Of a stretch of DNA of 64,000 nt, positions 35,382-45,170 are shown piece by piece (the first letter of the stretch is position 1; every line of letters begins with the position of its first letter). Position numbers and translations under genes: made by a program. The notes under the pieces are model-generated. The model worked only from the letters and a program-made list of their open reading frames with translations. It did no database searches and had not been told where the DNA came from. Source of the DNA: Streptomyces broussonetiae (GTDB taxonomy: Bacteria > Actinomycetota > Actinomycetes > Streptomycetales > Streptomycetaceae); contig NZ_CP047020.1 in the NCBI RefSeq assembly GCF_009796285.1, positions 1,550,001-1,614,000 on the forward strand, in the 5' to 3' direction.

Positions 35382-37101
35382 GCTGAAGTCCGACATGTTC
35401 CTGCTGCACGCTCCGAGCGTCTTCGACTTCCGTGAGCGCGACGATCTCCTCTTCGCCTATCTGAGCGACAGCGACAGCGTCAACGTCACCTCCGTCTACG
35501 AGATGTTCCCGATCGGCTGGTTCTCGATCAAACAGCACCTCGCCGAGCACGACGTGCAGTGCGACATCGTCAACGTCGCGTCACTGATGCTGATGCACCC
35601 GGAACTGAACGTCGAGGAGCTGATCCGCCGGCTCGACGCACCGATCTTCGGTTTCGACCTGCACTGGATGACGCAGTGCCACGGCGCGATCGAGCTGGCG
35701 AAGCTGGTCAAGCGGGTGCATCCGGAGGCACTGACCGTCTTCGGCGGCATTTCGGCGACCTACTACGCCGAGGAACTCTCCCGCTACGACGCGGTGGACG
35801 TCGTCGTCCAGGGCTACGACACCCTCGAACCCGTTCGCCGCCTCACCGAGGAGGTGCTCAGGGGAAACCGGGACTTCCGCACGATCCCGAACCTCCTCTA
35901 CACGTCCGGCGACGGAATCGAGTCCACGGGGTTCGACCACAAGCCCGCGACCAACTACAACAACGTCGCCAACGACTGGTCGTACTACCAGAAGACACCG
36001 GTGACGCCGCTCGCCAGCAAGCTCATCATGACGCTGCCGAACACCGGTTGCGCCCACGACTGCGGCTGGTGCGGCGGCTCCCGCTTCGCCTACCGCAACA
36101 TCATGGACGTCCGCAAGACGCTGGTGCAGAAGGATCACGACCTGATCGTCGAAGAGCTGAGCACGATGGGTGAGGCGGCCAAGCACACCTCCATCTACGC
36201 CCTGCAGTGCTACTCCGAGAACAAGACCCGAATGCACCAATACCTCGATGCCGTGCACGATTTCGGCTACCGGAGCGTCCACTTCGAGCAGTTCAACCTG
36301 ACGCCGGACGACACGTTGAAGAAGATGGGCGAATCGACCGACGCCTACATCCTGCTCTCCCCCGAGTCCCACGACCCCAGGATCAGCAAGGCGGCCGGTC
36401 GCGGCACGTTCACCATGGAGCAGATGGAACAGTGGATCCCGCGCGCGCTGGACGCCGGGATCAAGGGCGTCATGGTGTGGTTCTTCATCGGCATGCCATA
36501 CCAGGACCGCCAGTCGGTGATGGACACCGTCGAGTACTCCGAGCACCTGATCCGCAAGTTCAAGGGGTGGCCCGCGCTGCCCCTCATCTGCCCGATGGTG
36601 CCCTTCCTCGACCCCGGATGCCGCTTCTTCGAGGAGCCCGAACAGCACGGCTACCGGATCTTCCACCGCACGCTGGAGGAACACCGGCAGGCCATGATCG
36701 AACCGATGTGGTACCGCCGCCTCAACTATGAGACCCGCTGGCTCAGCCGACGCGACCTGCAGGACGTCTCCTACGAGGCGATCGAACGCCTGGTCCGCAT
36801 CAAGGGCGAATACGGCGTCCTGCCCGGCGAGTTCTGCGAGGCGGTGCTGGAGACGATCGCCCAGACCCGGCGGCTGCTCGGGGAGATGGAACGCGCTCTC
36901 ACCCTGGACGGTAGGCTCCCCGCCTGCCTGCGGGACGAGATGCGCGCGTACAACCGCAAGATCCTCGCTTATTCGAGCGATCAGATCCTGCCCATGCCGC
37001 GTCCCTTCGGAGGGCGCTGGTTCGACGATGCCACCGTGCCCGCCGAGCTGATCAGCGAGGTCTCGGACCAGAGTCCCCGGCCGGTTCGCAGCCCCGCGTG
37101 A
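35374..37101 (+). CDS. Cobalamin-dependent radical-SAM methyltransferase (CloN6-like pyrrole C-methylase)
   Basis: A 575-residue protein. The N-terminal about 200 residues form a B12-binding-like domain (GFDLHWMTQCHGAIELAKLV, LTVFGGISATYYAEEL). The radical-SAM core has the CxxxCxxC cluster motif NTGCAHDCGWCGGS (Cys226, 230, 233). It lies directly after the pyrrole carrier genes. CloN6 and CouN6 methylate C5 of pyrrole-2-carboxylate, so this should make 5-methylpyrrole-2-carboxyl-ACP. ATG 35,374 overlaps the carrier gene end. A hopanoid-type radical SAM (HpnJ/HpnR) is the main alternative but is unlikely here. Confidence 0.9.
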   Translation: MHELKSDMFLLHAPSVFDFRERDDLLFAYLSDSDSVNVTSVYEMFPIGWFSIKQHLAEHDVQCDIVNVASLMLMHPELNVEELIRRLDAPIFGFDLHWMTQCHGAIELAKLVKRVHPEALTVFGGISATYYAEELSRYDAVDVVVQGYDTLEPVRRLTEEVLRGNRDFRTIPNLLYTSGDGIESTGFDHKPATNYNNVANDWSYYQKTPVTPLASKLIMTLPNTGCAHDCGWCGGSRFAYRNIMDVRKTLVQKDHDLIVEELSTMGEAAKHTSIYALQCYSENKTRMHQYLDAVHDFGYRSVHFEQFNLTPDDTLKKMGESTDAYILLSPESHDPRISKAAGRGTFTMEQMEQWIPRALDAGIKGVMVWFFIGMPYQDRQSVMDTVEYSEHLIRKFKGWPALPLICPMVPFLDPGCRFFEEPEQHGYRIFHRTLEEHRQAMIEPMWYRRLNYETRWLSRRDLQDVSYEAIERLVRIKGEYGVLPGEFCEAVLETIAQTRRLLGEMERALTLDGRLPACLRDEMRAYNRKILAYSSDQILPMPRPFGGRWFDDATVPAELISEVSDQSPRPVRSPA

Positions 37102-37211
37102 CCGCCGATCCGGTGCCACCCCGCGGGTGCACCACCCGACCGCTGGTGGCCTGCGCGGCCCGCCGGAACGTACCTCCGCTTCTCCTGAGCAAGAGACTTC
37201 CGAGGTGAGTT

Positions 37212-38291
37212 GTGCATACCGAGACGGCAGCAACCCAACACGCCGGGACCTCCCGGCCTCCTAACGCCGCCCCGAGAGCGGTCCCGCCGGAGATCGAGCG
37301 GGTGAACCGTATGGTGACCCCGCTTCTCCACCGGGCCGTCACGGAGTTCGACCACCGGCTCCGGCCCGTGATCGCCCACCACTTCGGGTGGCCGGAGACC
37401 GATCTGCCGCCCGCGACCACCAGCGGCAAGATGGTGCGCGCCACGCTCACCGTCCTGGCCGGTGAGTGTTTCACGGACGACGCCGCGGCGATCTCCCGCG
37501 TCGCGGCCGCAGGGGCCGCCGTGGAGATGATCCACAATTTCTCCCTCATCCACGACGACGTCATGGACGGTGATGCCGAACGCCGTGGGCGCCCGGCCGT
37601 CTGGCACGAGTACGGCGTACCGGCCGCCATCCTGGCGGGCGACCTGCTGCTGGCCCAGGCCCCGCTGATGCTGAACGGGTCCTCGGCCTCCTACCCGGAG
37701 GCGACCCGGCTGCTGGCCGACACCGTCACCCGGCTCGCCGCCGGACAGATGGCCGACCTCACGCTGGAGGGCCGGGCCCAGACCAGCCCGGACGAGGCGC
37801 TCGCGGTCGCCTCGGACAAGACCGCGGCACTGCTGGCCTGCGCCTGCGAACTGGGGGCCCTCCTGGCCGGCGCCTCCGGGGAGGCGACCCGGCGGTTCAA
37901 CCGGTTCGGGCTCCATCTCGGGCTGGCGTTCCAGATAGCCGACGACATCCTGGGCATCTGGGGCGACCCACGCCGTACCGGCAAGCCCGTCGGGTCCGAC
38001 CTTCGCAACAGGAAAGGCAGCTTCCCCGTGACGGCCGCCCTGGCCTCCGGTACTCCCGAGGCCGCCGAACTCGCCCGCTTCTACGCCGGCCAGGGGCCGG
38101 TGGGCGAGGAGGAGGCGCGGCACATCACCGACCTGGTCACCCGGGCCGGGGGCAGAGTGAGCGCGGTGCGGGAGATCGAGCGTTTCGGGAAGCTGGCCCG
38201 CGAGGAACTGGGCGCCGTCCGGGAGTTGCCCGTGGAGCGCACGACCCCCCTGCTGTCGCTCACCGACTACGTCGCCAGCCGGAACCACTGA
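37212..38291 (+). CDS. Geranylgeranyl diphosphate synthase (trans-polyprenyl synthase)
   Basis: A 359-residue class I prenyl synthase. FARM is [10 protein letters not shown] (Asp115, 116, 119) and SARM is [13 protein letters not shown] (Asp244-245). Phe110 at -5 from FARM and the HNFSLIHDD context are like actinobacterial GGPP synthases, so C20 is the likely product, though chain length is not proven. The N-terminus is 25 residues longer than average. The stop overlaps the ispH start by one base (TGATG). It supplies the diterpene precursor for the cyclase genes downstream. Confidence 0.9.
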   Translation: MHTETAATQHAGTSRPPNAAPRAVPPEIERVNRMVTPLLHRAVTEFDHRLRPVIAHHFGWPETDLPPATTSGKMVRATLTVLAGECFTDDAAAISRVAAAGAAVEMIHNFSLIHDDVMDGDAERRGRPAVWHEYGVPAAILAGDLLLAQAPLMLNGSSASYPEATRLLADTVTRLAAGQMADLTLEGRAQTSPDEALAVASDKTAALLACACELGALLAGASGEATRRFNRFGLHLGLAFQIADDILGIWGDPRRTGKPVGSDLRNRKGSFPVTAALASGTPEAAELARFYAGQGPVGEEEARHITDLVTRAGGRVSAVREIERFGKLAREELGAVRELPVERTTPLLSLTDYVASRNH

Positions 38292-39634
38292 TGAGCGAGA
38301 TCGTCCGGACGACCGCCCGCCCGCTCGACGACCGGCTCAGCCCCGGTGATGTCCTGGTGCCCGGGCAACTGCTCTCCGCCGCAGGCGTCGCCGCGCTGAG
38401 CGTTCCCGGGTCGTTGGTCTCGGCCCTGCGCAGGGCGGGGCTGACGGTGCACGCGGGCATGGCGGCGACCACGGCCGACGGAATGCGTCCGCAGGGGCTC
38501 CCACCGGCCGCCGAGATCACGGCCCCGGGGCGTCTTCCCGATGCCCCTGGTGCGCTGGTCTGCGTCCTCACCGGCGGGGCCGCGGGGGACGCCGAGCGGA
38601 CCGCGGAAGCCGGACCGACCGTCGAGTCGGTCATCGCGCGATGGCGCGCCGCCCGGGCCGCACGCCGGGTCATCCTGGCCGCGCCCCGGTCGTTCTGCGC
38701 GGGAGTGGACCGCGCCATCGAGATCGTGGAACGCGCCCTGGCACTGCACCGGGCGCCCGTGTACGTCCGCAAACAGATCGTCCACAACCGGCATGTGGTG
38801 GCCGACCTCGCCGCGCGCGGGGCGGTCTTCGTCGACGAGCTGGACGAGGTGCCACCGGGCGCGGTCACCGTGTTCTCCGCGCACGGCGTCTCACCCGCCG
38901 TGCGGGCCGCGGCCGCGGAACGCGATCTGCGGGTCATCGACGCCACCTGCCCGCTGGTCACCAAGGTCCACAGCGAGGTCCGCCGGTTCGCCGGCCGCGG
39001 TGACACGGTGGTGCTGATCGGCCACGCCGGGCACGAGGAGGTCGAGGGCACACTCGGCGAGGCCCCGGAGCGGACGGTGCTGGTCGAGAACCTGCAGGAC
39101 GTCGCGCGGCTCGACGTCCCCGACGGCGCGCGTGTCTCCTACCTCATGCAGACCACGCTGGCCGCCGACGAGGCCGCCGACGTCGTGGCCGCCCTGTCCG
39201 ACCGCTTCCCGGAGGTGACCGGGCCCGACAGCGACGACATCTGCTACGCCTCCACCAACCGCCAGCGCGCAGTCGTGGAGCTGGCCAGGCTGGCGGACCT
39301 GGTCCTGGTGATCGGTTCGGCCAACTCCTCCAACTCGGTGCGGCTCGTGGAGCTGGCCGAGCGCTTGGGGACGCAGGCCCGGCTCATCGACGGCGCCTCG
39401 GAGATCGACCTGGACTGGCTCGACGGCCGGCACGTGGTGGGCGTCACCGCGGGCGCGTCCGCGCCCGAGGCCCGCGTCGAGGAGGTGATCGAGCACCTCG
39501 CCGAACTGGGCCCGGTCAGCCGGAGCGAGGTGCGCGTCGCCGTGGAGACGGTCGACTTCCTGCTGCCCAAGGAGCTGCGCGGGACGGACGTCCCGCACGA
39601 GCCGGAATCGGAGGCCCCGCATGAGCACCGTTGA
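38291..39634 (+). CDS. ispH: 4-Hydroxy-3-methylbut-2-enyl diphosphate reductase with N-terminal extension
   Basis: A 447-residue IspH/LytB. The core starts at about residue 126 ([20 protein letters not shown]) and has the three cluster Cys: SFCAGV (136), [12 protein letters not shown] and [11 protein letters not shown]. It catalyses the last MEP-pathway step, giving IPP and DMAPP. Normal IspH is about 310-340 residues; the extra 125 residues at the front (containing [20 protein letters not shown]) are not low-complexity and resemble a truncated second domain. It is a pathway-dedicated copy next to ispG and dxs. Overlaps with both neighbours show translational coupling. Confidence 0.93.
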   Translation: MSEIVRTTARPLDDRLSPGDVLVPGQLLSAAGVAALSVPGSLVSALRRAGLTVHAGMAATTADGMRPQGLPPAAEITAPGRLPDAPGALVCVLTGGAAGDAERTAEAGPTVESVIARWRAARAARRVILAAPRSFCAGVDRAIEIVERALALHRAPVYVRKQIVHNRHVVADLAARGAVFVDELDEVPPGAVTVFSAHGVSPAVRAAAAERDLRVIDATCPLVTKVHSEVRRFAGRGDTVVLIGHAGHEEVEGTLGEAPERTVLVENLQDVARLDVPDGARVSYLMQTTLAADEAADVVAALSDRFPEVTGPDSDDICYASTNRQRAVVELARLADLVLVIGSANSSNSVRLVELAERLGTQARLIDGASEIDLDWLDGRHVVGVTAGASAPEARVEEVIEHLAELGPVSRSEVRVAVETVDFLLPKELRGTDVPHEPESEAPHEHR

Positions 39635-40754
39635 GCACACCACGCCCGAGCGCCGCACAACGAGGCAGCTGATGGTCGGCTCGGTCGGAGTGGGCAGTGA
39701 CCATCCCGTCTCCGTCCAGTCGATGACGACGACCGTGACCGCGCACGTCGACGAGACGCTCCAGCAGATCGCCGAACTGACGGCCGCGGGCTGCGACATC
39801 GTCCGGGTCGCGGTCCCCACGAGCGACGACGCCGAGGCGCTGCGCGCCATCGCCGCCAAGTCACCGCTTCCCGTTGTCGCCGACATCCACTTCCAGCCGC
39901 GCTACGTCTTCGCGGCGATCGAGGCGGGCTGCGCGGGGGTGCGGGTCAACCCGGGCAACATCAAACGCTTCGACGACCAGATCAAGGACATCACCCGGGC
40001 CGCGCGCGACCACGGCGTCCCGCTCCGCATCGGCGTCAACGCCGGGTCACTCGATCGCCGCATCCTGGCCCGGCACGGCTCGGCCACCCCGGAGGCACTG
40101 GTGGAATCGGCGATGCGGGAGGCGGAACTGTTCGCCGAGCACGATTTCCACGATTTCAAGATCTCGGTGAAGCACCACGACCCGATGACGACGGTCCGTG
40201 CCTACGAACTACTGGCCGAGCAGTGCGAGCAGCCGCTCCACCTGGGCGTGACCGAGGCCGGTCCGACGCAGCAGGGCACGGTGAAGTCGGCCGTCGCCTT
40301 CGGTTCCCTGCTCCGCCAGGGCATCGGGGACACCGTCCGGGTCTCGCTCTCGGCGCCGCCGGTCGAGGAGGTGAAGGTCGGGGTCGAGATCCTGCGATCG
40401 CTCGGGCTCCGCCCGCGGCAGCTGGAGATCGTCTCCTGCCCCTCCTGCGGACGGGCCCAGGTGGACGTGTACAAGCTGGCGGAGGAGGTCTCCGCCGGGC
40501 TCGAAGGGCTGCCCGTGCCGCTGCGGGTCGCCGTCATGGGCTGCGTGGTCAACGGTCCCGGAGAGGCACGCGAAGCCGACCTGGGGGTCGCCTCCGGAAA
40601 CGGCAAGGGCCAGATCTTCGTCCGCGGCGAGGTCGTCCGGACGGTGCCGGAGAGCCAGATCGTCGAGACGTTGATCGAGGAGGCGCTCCGGATCGCGGAG
40701 GAGCACGTCAAGGAGTCGGAGAACGAGCCCGGGGAGGCCGAGACACGGTCATGA
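39621..40754 (+). CDS. ispG: (E)-4-Hydroxy-3-methylbut-2-enyl-diphosphate synthase
   Basis: A 377-residue IspG/GcpE. The N-terminal TIM-barrel part has [24 protein letters not shown] and VRVNPGNIK. The C-terminal [4Fe-4S] part has [14 protein letters not shown] and the later Cys in [12 protein letters not shown]. It converts MEcPP to HMBPP using ferredoxin or flavodoxin. ATG 39,621 lies 14 bases inside ispH, and its stop overlaps dxs (ATGA). Together with dxs and ispH it is a cluster-borne boost of the MEP pathway, a common feature of diterpenoid clusters in Streptomyces. Confidence 0.95.
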   Translation: MSTVEHTTPERRTTRQLMVGSVGVGSDHPVSVQSMTTTVTAHVDETLQQIAELTAAGCDIVRVAVPTSDDAEALRAIAAKSPLPVVADIHFQPRYVFAAIEAGCAGVRVNPGNIKRFDDQIKDITRAARDHGVPLRIGVNAGSLDRRILARHGSATPEALVESAMREAELFAEHDFHDFKISVKHHDPMTTVRAYELLAEQCEQPLHLGVTEAGPTQQGTVKSAVAFGSLLRQGIGDTVRVSLSAPPVEEVKVGVEILRSLGLRPRQLEIVSCPSCGRAQVDVYKLAEEVSAGLEGLPVPLRVAVMGCVVNGPGEAREADLGVASGNGKGQIFVRGEVVRTVPESQIVETLIEEALRIAEEHVKESENEPGEAETRS

Positions 40755-42568
40755 CACTGCTACAGGGCATCACCTCACCCGCCGACCTCAGGAGGCTCGA
40801 CCGGAGCCAGGACGGCGAACTGTGCGCGGAGATCCGCGAGTTCCTCATCCATGCCGTGGCGGAGTCGGGCGGCCACCTCGGACCGAACCTGGGCGTGGTC
40901 GAACTGACCGTCGCGCTCCACCGGGTCTTCGAGTCCCCGCGTGACGTGCTGCTGTTCGACACCGGCCATCAGGCGTATGTGCACAAGCTGCTGACCGGGC
41001 GAGCGCAGGGGTTCGACAGACTGCGCACCGCCGGGGGGCTGTCGGGCTATCCCTCGCGCGAGGAGTCCGACCACGACGTCATCGAGAACTCCCACGCCTC
41101 CACGGCGCTGTCGTACGCGGACGGGTTGGCCAAAGCGTTCGCGCTCCGCGGTGACCAGCACCGCAGGGTGGTCGCCGTGGTCGGCGACGGCGCACTCACC
41201 GGCGGACTGGCCTGGGAGGCGCTCAACAACATCGGGGCGGTCCCGGAACGGCCCGTGGTGATCGTCCTGAATGACAACGGGCGCTCCTACCGGCCCACGA
41301 CCGGGGCGCTCGCGAGGCATCTGGAGGCGATCGGCACGGAACCCGCGGCGCGCTCCGACTTCTTCGAGAGCCTCGGAATCACCTACCTGGGGCCGGTGGA
41401 CGGCCACGACTGCGCCTCGGTGGAACAGGCGCTGCGTACGGCGGTGAGCCTGAAGCGCCCCGTCGTCGTGCACTGCCTGACCAAGAAGGGGCAGGGCTAC
41501 CCTCCCGCCGCCCAGGACGACGTGGACCGCTGGCACGCGGTCGGTCGCTTCGACCTGGCGACCGGTGCCGTCGAGAGTCCGGGCACACCGTCATGGACCG
41601 AGGTCTTCGCCGACGAGATGCTCGCCGTGGCGGCCGAGCGCCCCGAGGTGGTCGGCATCACCGCTGCGATGACCGTCCCCGTCGGCCTGCACAAGTTCGC
41701 CGCCAAGTTCCCCGACCGGGTCTTCGACGTCGGCATCAGCGAACAGCACGCGGTGGCCTCCGCCGCCGGGCTCGCCACCGCCGGACTGCGGCCGGTGGTG
41801 GCGGTCTACTCGACCTTCCTGGCCCGGGCGTTCGACCAGGTACTGATGGACGTGGCCCTGCACCGCCTGCCGGTCGTCTTCGTGCTGGACCGGGCCGGCG
41901 TGACCGGACCCGACGGGCCGAGCCACCACGGCCTGTGGGACCTGTCCTGGCTGTCGCTCGTCCCCGGGCTGCGCGTGGCCGCGCCCCGAGACGCGACGAG
42001 TCTGCGCCTGCTGCTCCGCGAGGCGCTCGACCGGGACGACGGCCCCACGGTGCTGCGGTTCCCGAAGGAGCAGGCGGGAGCGCGCATCGAGCACGTCGGG
42101 CAGATCCGGGGCCTGAACGTGCTGCGCTCGCCGGAGGCCCCGAGGGCCCCCCGGGTGCTGCTGGCAGCGGCCGGTCCGATGGCCACCGCCTGTGTGGAGG
42201 CGGCCGGGCTGCTGGCCGACCAGGGCGTGGAGGCGACGGTGGTCGATCCGCGCTGGGTGGTGCCTGTCCCCGACGCGCTGGTGGAACTGGCGAGCACGTA
42301 TCCGCTGACCGTGACCGTCGAGGACAACATCGGCACCGGCGGATTCGGCGAACGGCTGGGCCGGCGCGTCGCCGCGACCGGTGCCACGACCCGCGTGGCG
42401 AACCTCAGCCTGCCGGCGCGATTCGTCGAAGCCGGCAGCCGGAACGAGTTGCTGCACGCCCACGGTCTGTCGGCGCCGCGGATCGCGGAGCAGGTCCACG
42501 CCTTGACGATCGGGACGACCGGCGCGGAGGGGCGACGCATGAACGAGGCACCGTACTCCTCCGGGTGA
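40751..42568 (+). CDS. dxs: 1-Deoxy-D-xylulose-5-phosphate synthase
   Basis: A 605-residue thiamine diphosphate enzyme that makes DXP from pyruvate and glyceraldehyde 3-phosphate, the entry step of the MEP pathway. Visible blocks are [18 protein letters not shown], the ThDP site [20 protein letters not shown] with IVLNDN, the catalytic Glu region [18 protein letters not shown], and [15 protein letters not shown]. It is 20-30 residues shorter than typical chromosomal Dxs. It is the last gene of the forward run that starts at 31,110 and is convergent with P450 copy 3. Confidence 0.95.
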   Translation: MTLLQGITSPADLRRLDRSQDGELCAEIREFLIHAVAESGGHLGPNLGVVELTVALHRVFESPRDVLLFDTGHQAYVHKLLTGRAQGFDRLRTAGGLSGYPSREESDHDVIENSHASTALSYADGLAKAFALRGDQHRRVVAVVGDGALTGGLAWEALNNIGAVPERPVVIVLNDNGRSYRPTTGALARHLEAIGTEPAARSDFFESLGITYLGPVDGHDCASVEQALRTAVSLKRPVVVHCLTKKGQGYPPAAQDDVDRWHAVGRFDLATGAVESPGTPSWTEVFADEMLAVAAERPEVVGITAAMTVPVGLHKFAAKFPDRVFDVGISEQHAVASAAGLATAGLRPVVAVYSTFLARAFDQVLMDVALHRLPVVFVLDRAGVTGPDGPSHHGLWDLSWLSLVPGLRVAAPRDATSLRLLLREALDRDDGPTVLRFPKEQAGARIEHVGQIRGLNVLRSPEAPRAPRVLLAAAGPMATACVEAAGLLADQGVEATVVDPRWVVPVPDALVELASTYPLTVTVEDNIGTGGFGERLGRRVAATGATTRVANLSLPARFVEAGSRNELLHAHGLSAPRIAEQVHALTIGTTGAEGRRMNEAPYSSG

Positions 42569-42735
42569 GCCGAAAGGCCCGGCGCCTCCTCGAAGTCGCG
42601 GGGTTGACACCCCCGATGGCCCGGCGCCCCGACCTGGCGGCGACCGGGCCTGCGGGGCGACCGGGCCATGGGTGTGCGCCAACCACCGCACTGTCGGACG
42701 GCTGCTCGCAGTCGACCTGGGGTCGGGCGACCGGG

Positions 42736-43977
42736 TCAGGCCCAGCGGAGGTGGAGCGGGAGCCTTTTGGCGCCGACGATCCCTCGCGCATCGTGGTGCT
42801 CGACCCCCTCGCCGATCGACATCCCGCTCCAGCGAGTGAGCATCTTCTGCACGGCGATCCGGACCTCCAGGCGGGCGAGCGGTGCTCCCAGACAGAAGTG
42901 GATCCCGTGCCCGAAGCTCAGGTGCGCATTGGGGGTGCGACGGATGTCGAAGCGATCCGGCTCGGAGAACTGCCGCTCGTCCCGGTTGGCCGAGGCCAGC
43001 CACGCGAGGACGATCTGGCCCGCCGGTACCGTGTGCTCGCCGACCTGGACGTCCCTCGTCGTTCTGCGCATGCTCGGAGCCAGCGGTGTGCGAAAACGCA
43101 GGACCTCTTCTATGGCGCCGGGCAGCCCGCCGGTGTCCGCCCGCAGTGCCGCGGCGGCGTCCGGATGCTCGTCCAGGCACAGGACGACATTGCCCAGCAG
43201 CGCCGTGGTCGTGATGTGGCCGGCGAGCAGCAGCAGCCCCACGAACCCGATGATCTCCTCGTCGTCCAGACGCTGACCGTCCACCTCCGCCGCCACGAGC
43301 CTGCTGGCCAGGTCGTCCTGCGGCCGGGCCCGCCGGTGGCGGATGTGCTCCAGGCAGTAGGCGTTCATCTCGCGCATGACGACCGCCATGGCCTGGGTGC
43401 GTTCCGCGTTCGGTATGAAACTCGTCTGGCTCTCCGGCGCGACCAGTGAGTCGGCCCAACGCCCGAACATCGGGCGATCCTCGACCGGAATGCCCAGGAG
43501 TTCGGCGATGACGATGACCGGCAGCGGGTACGCCAGGTCCGAGACCAGTTCCATCTGCTCCGCACCGGCCTTGGCGTCCAGCAGCTCATCGGTGATGACC
43601 TCGATGCGGGGCGCCAGTTGGGCGACCATGCCCGGGGTGAAGACCTTGCTCACCAAGGTGCGCAGCTTGCGGTGCTGGGGCGGGTCCTTCCGGAGGAGGT
43701 TGCCCTTGATGAAGCGGGCGACATCTTCCTGCGACGCCATGAGCGAGCTGAAGTCGGAGGAGAAGGTGCCCGGGTCGGCAAGGATCCGCTCCACGTCGGC
43801 ATGACGGAAGACATGCCAAACGCCGGCTTCGCTGTCGTGGCTGACGGGCGCGTTCTCCCGCATCCTTCGGAACCAGGCGAGCACCGTCTCCGCGTCGGCG
43901 GACTGGTCGGCCAGACCGACCCCGCGCTCGGTAGCCGTCATCTCGGTCATGTCCCTTCCGCTGTCCGTGACACTCAT
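42736..43977 (-). CDS. Cytochrome P450 (tailoring), copy 3
   Basis: A 413-residue P450. The heme loop is LSFGHGIHFCLGAPLARLEV and the ExxR is IEEVLRFRTPL. The I-helix reads LLLAGHITTTALL: the conserved acidic residue before Thr (AGHETT) is Ile, so proton delivery may differ from standard P450s. ATG 43,977 overlaps the upstream methyltransferase stop (ATGA), so the pair is translationally coupled. It is convergent with dxs. Substrate unknown. Confidence 0.92.
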   Translation of the reverse strand: MSVTDSGRDMTEMTATERGVGLADQSADAETVLAWFRRMRENAPVSHDSEAGVWHVFRHADVERILADPGTFSSDFSSLMASQEDVARFIKGNLLRKDPPQHRKLRTLVSKVFTPGMVAQLAPRIEVITDELLDAKAGAEQMELVSDLAYPLPVIVIAELLGIPVEDRPMFGRWADSLVAPESQTSFIPNAERTQAMAVVMREMNAYCLEHIRHRRARPQDDLASRLVAAEVDGQRLDDEEIIGFVGLLLLAGHITTTALLGNVVLCLDEHPDAAAALRADTGGLPGAIEEVLRFRTPLAPSMRRTTRDVQVGEHTVPAGQIVLAWLASANRDERQFSEPDRFDIRRTPNAHLSFGHGIHFCLGAPLARLEVRIAVQKMLTRWSGMSIGEGVEHHDARGIVGAKRLPLHLRWA

Positions 43978-44789
43978 GCAGACGTCCGCACCGCGTTCAG
44001 CCCGATCGTGGCGTAGCCCATCGTGAAGCTGCCCCCCATCGCGTCGATGGCGGCCCCGATGCCCGCCTGCACCTCTTCCACCGTGGCCACCGGGTACTGG
44101 CCGTGGTCGCCGTGCGTGGGCAACTGGTCCAGCCATGCGTCCCGGGAGTAGGACTTCTGCCAGTCGAACCGCCACTCCTGGGGGGCGCCGAACGCACCGG
44201 CCTTCCGTATCCCGTCGGCTGCGTTCCGGCGCAGCATCGTGTACCCGTCCAGGGCGTTGGTCGTCCACTGGCGTGCAACGAGAGAATCGGGCAACAGCCG
44301 CCGGTACGTCTCACCGAAGGCCCGCAGTACCTCGGGGGGTGGGATCTCCGCGTTCCAGAACACCGCCAGCTGTCCGCCGGGCCGCAGTGCCTGGGCCGCT
44401 TTCGCTGCAGCGGCGACCGCGTCCAGCCAGTGCCAGGTCTGCCCGGAGACGACGGCGTCGAAGGTCCGGCCGGACGGGTCCCAGGCCTCGAACGTCGACG
44501 CCTCGACTTCGAGTCCGCGCCGCCGCGCGACCTCGGCCATCCGCGGATCCGGCTCCACTCCGAGCACCGTGCAGCCGACCGCCTGGAACTGCCGGGACGC
44601 GATGCCGGTGCCACAGCCGACGTCAACGACGTCGAACTGGGTGCGGGCCTCGACGATTCGGTTCACCAGGGCTTCGGGATAGCTGGGCCGGGTCCGGTCG
44701 TAACGCTCCGGATCCGCGCCGAACCCCTCCGCCACTCGGCGGTGTCGGGGAAGCTCGTTCTCGGAGAAGGGAACTCGTGTGTGAGGCAT
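43974..44789 (-). CDS. Class I SAM-dependent methyltransferase (tailoring), copy 2
   Basis: A 271-residue paralogue of the gene at 16,700-17,509. Shared blocks include AERYDRTRP-type (here PERYDRTRPSYPEALVNRIV), VVDVGCGTGIASRQFQAVGC, VSGQTWHWLDAVAAAAKAAQ and WLDQLPTHGDHGQY. ATG 44,789 is preceded by AAGGTGAG about 13 bases upstream and gives MPHTRVPFSENELPRHRR; a longer frame upstream lacks similarity. It is translationally coupled to P450 copy 3. One of the two copies could act on the side chain and the other on the core; the sequence does not tell which. Confidence 0.88.
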   Translation of the reverse strand: MPHTRVPFSENELPRHRRVAEGFGADPERYDRTRPSYPEALVNRIVEARTQFDVVDVGCGTGIASRQFQAVGCTVLGVEPDPRMAEVARRRGLEVEASTFEAWDPSGRTFDAVVSGQTWHWLDAVAAAAKAAQALRPGGQLAVFWNAEIPPPEVLRAFGETYRRLLPDSLVARQWTTNALDGYTMLRRNAADGIRKAGAFGAPQEWRFDWQKSYSRDAWLDQLPTHGDHGQYPVATVEEVQAGIGAAIDAMGGSFTMGYATIGLNAVRTSA

Positions 44790-45170
44790 AGTGTGTATAC
44801 CGCTCACCTTAGATTGTCGAATGCCCGCTCGGGACGATTTCGGTGCCTTCGCCATTGAACGGCCACGATGCCGAACGGCACGGGCAACGGCCAGCTCCGA
44901 AAAATCAGGGGTTGGCCGAACCGCGATTCCGCGCGCCAAGAGCATCCCCGCCCCACCTGAAGACCCGGCGGCACCAGTGTTGTTCCTGGTCTTCCGGCTG
45001 CGAGGAGGATCCGTCGGACAAGCACCCCCACTAGTCAGGGATGGTTGTCACGGGGAGCAGCTGCCAAGGTAATTCCACGTTACGAGGACAGGCCGACCGG
45101 CGAAGCCGTTGATGCCTCTTTCTGCCACTCATTCCCGCGAACCGCGCCCTGCCGGGCACCGCGGCGAAGC
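44790..45170. promoter_or_regulatory. Divergent promoter region
   Basis: 381 bases between methyltransferase copy 2 (reverse) and P450 copy 4 (forward). It must hold both promoters, the forward one possibly driving the whole terpene assembly operon to 52,303. A CCCACTAGTCA stretch at about 45,027-45,037 repeats one half of the palindrome at 17,519-17,540 but has no matching second half. No certain -10/-35. Confidence 0.45.

Noticed and set aside
35374..37101. Radical SAM as part of a peptide (RiPP) system
   Set aside because: No precursor peptide or RRE domain is nearby. The N-terminal B12-binding region and position after the prolyl carrier gene fit a CloN6-type methylase.
41591..43459. Long overlapping open frames on both strands across the dxs/P450 junction
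   Set aside because: They cross two real genes with intact motifs and have no family similarity.
45027..45037. Fourth copy of the TetR-like palindrome
   Set aside because: Only one half-site (CCCACTAGTCA) is present; the other arm does not match.
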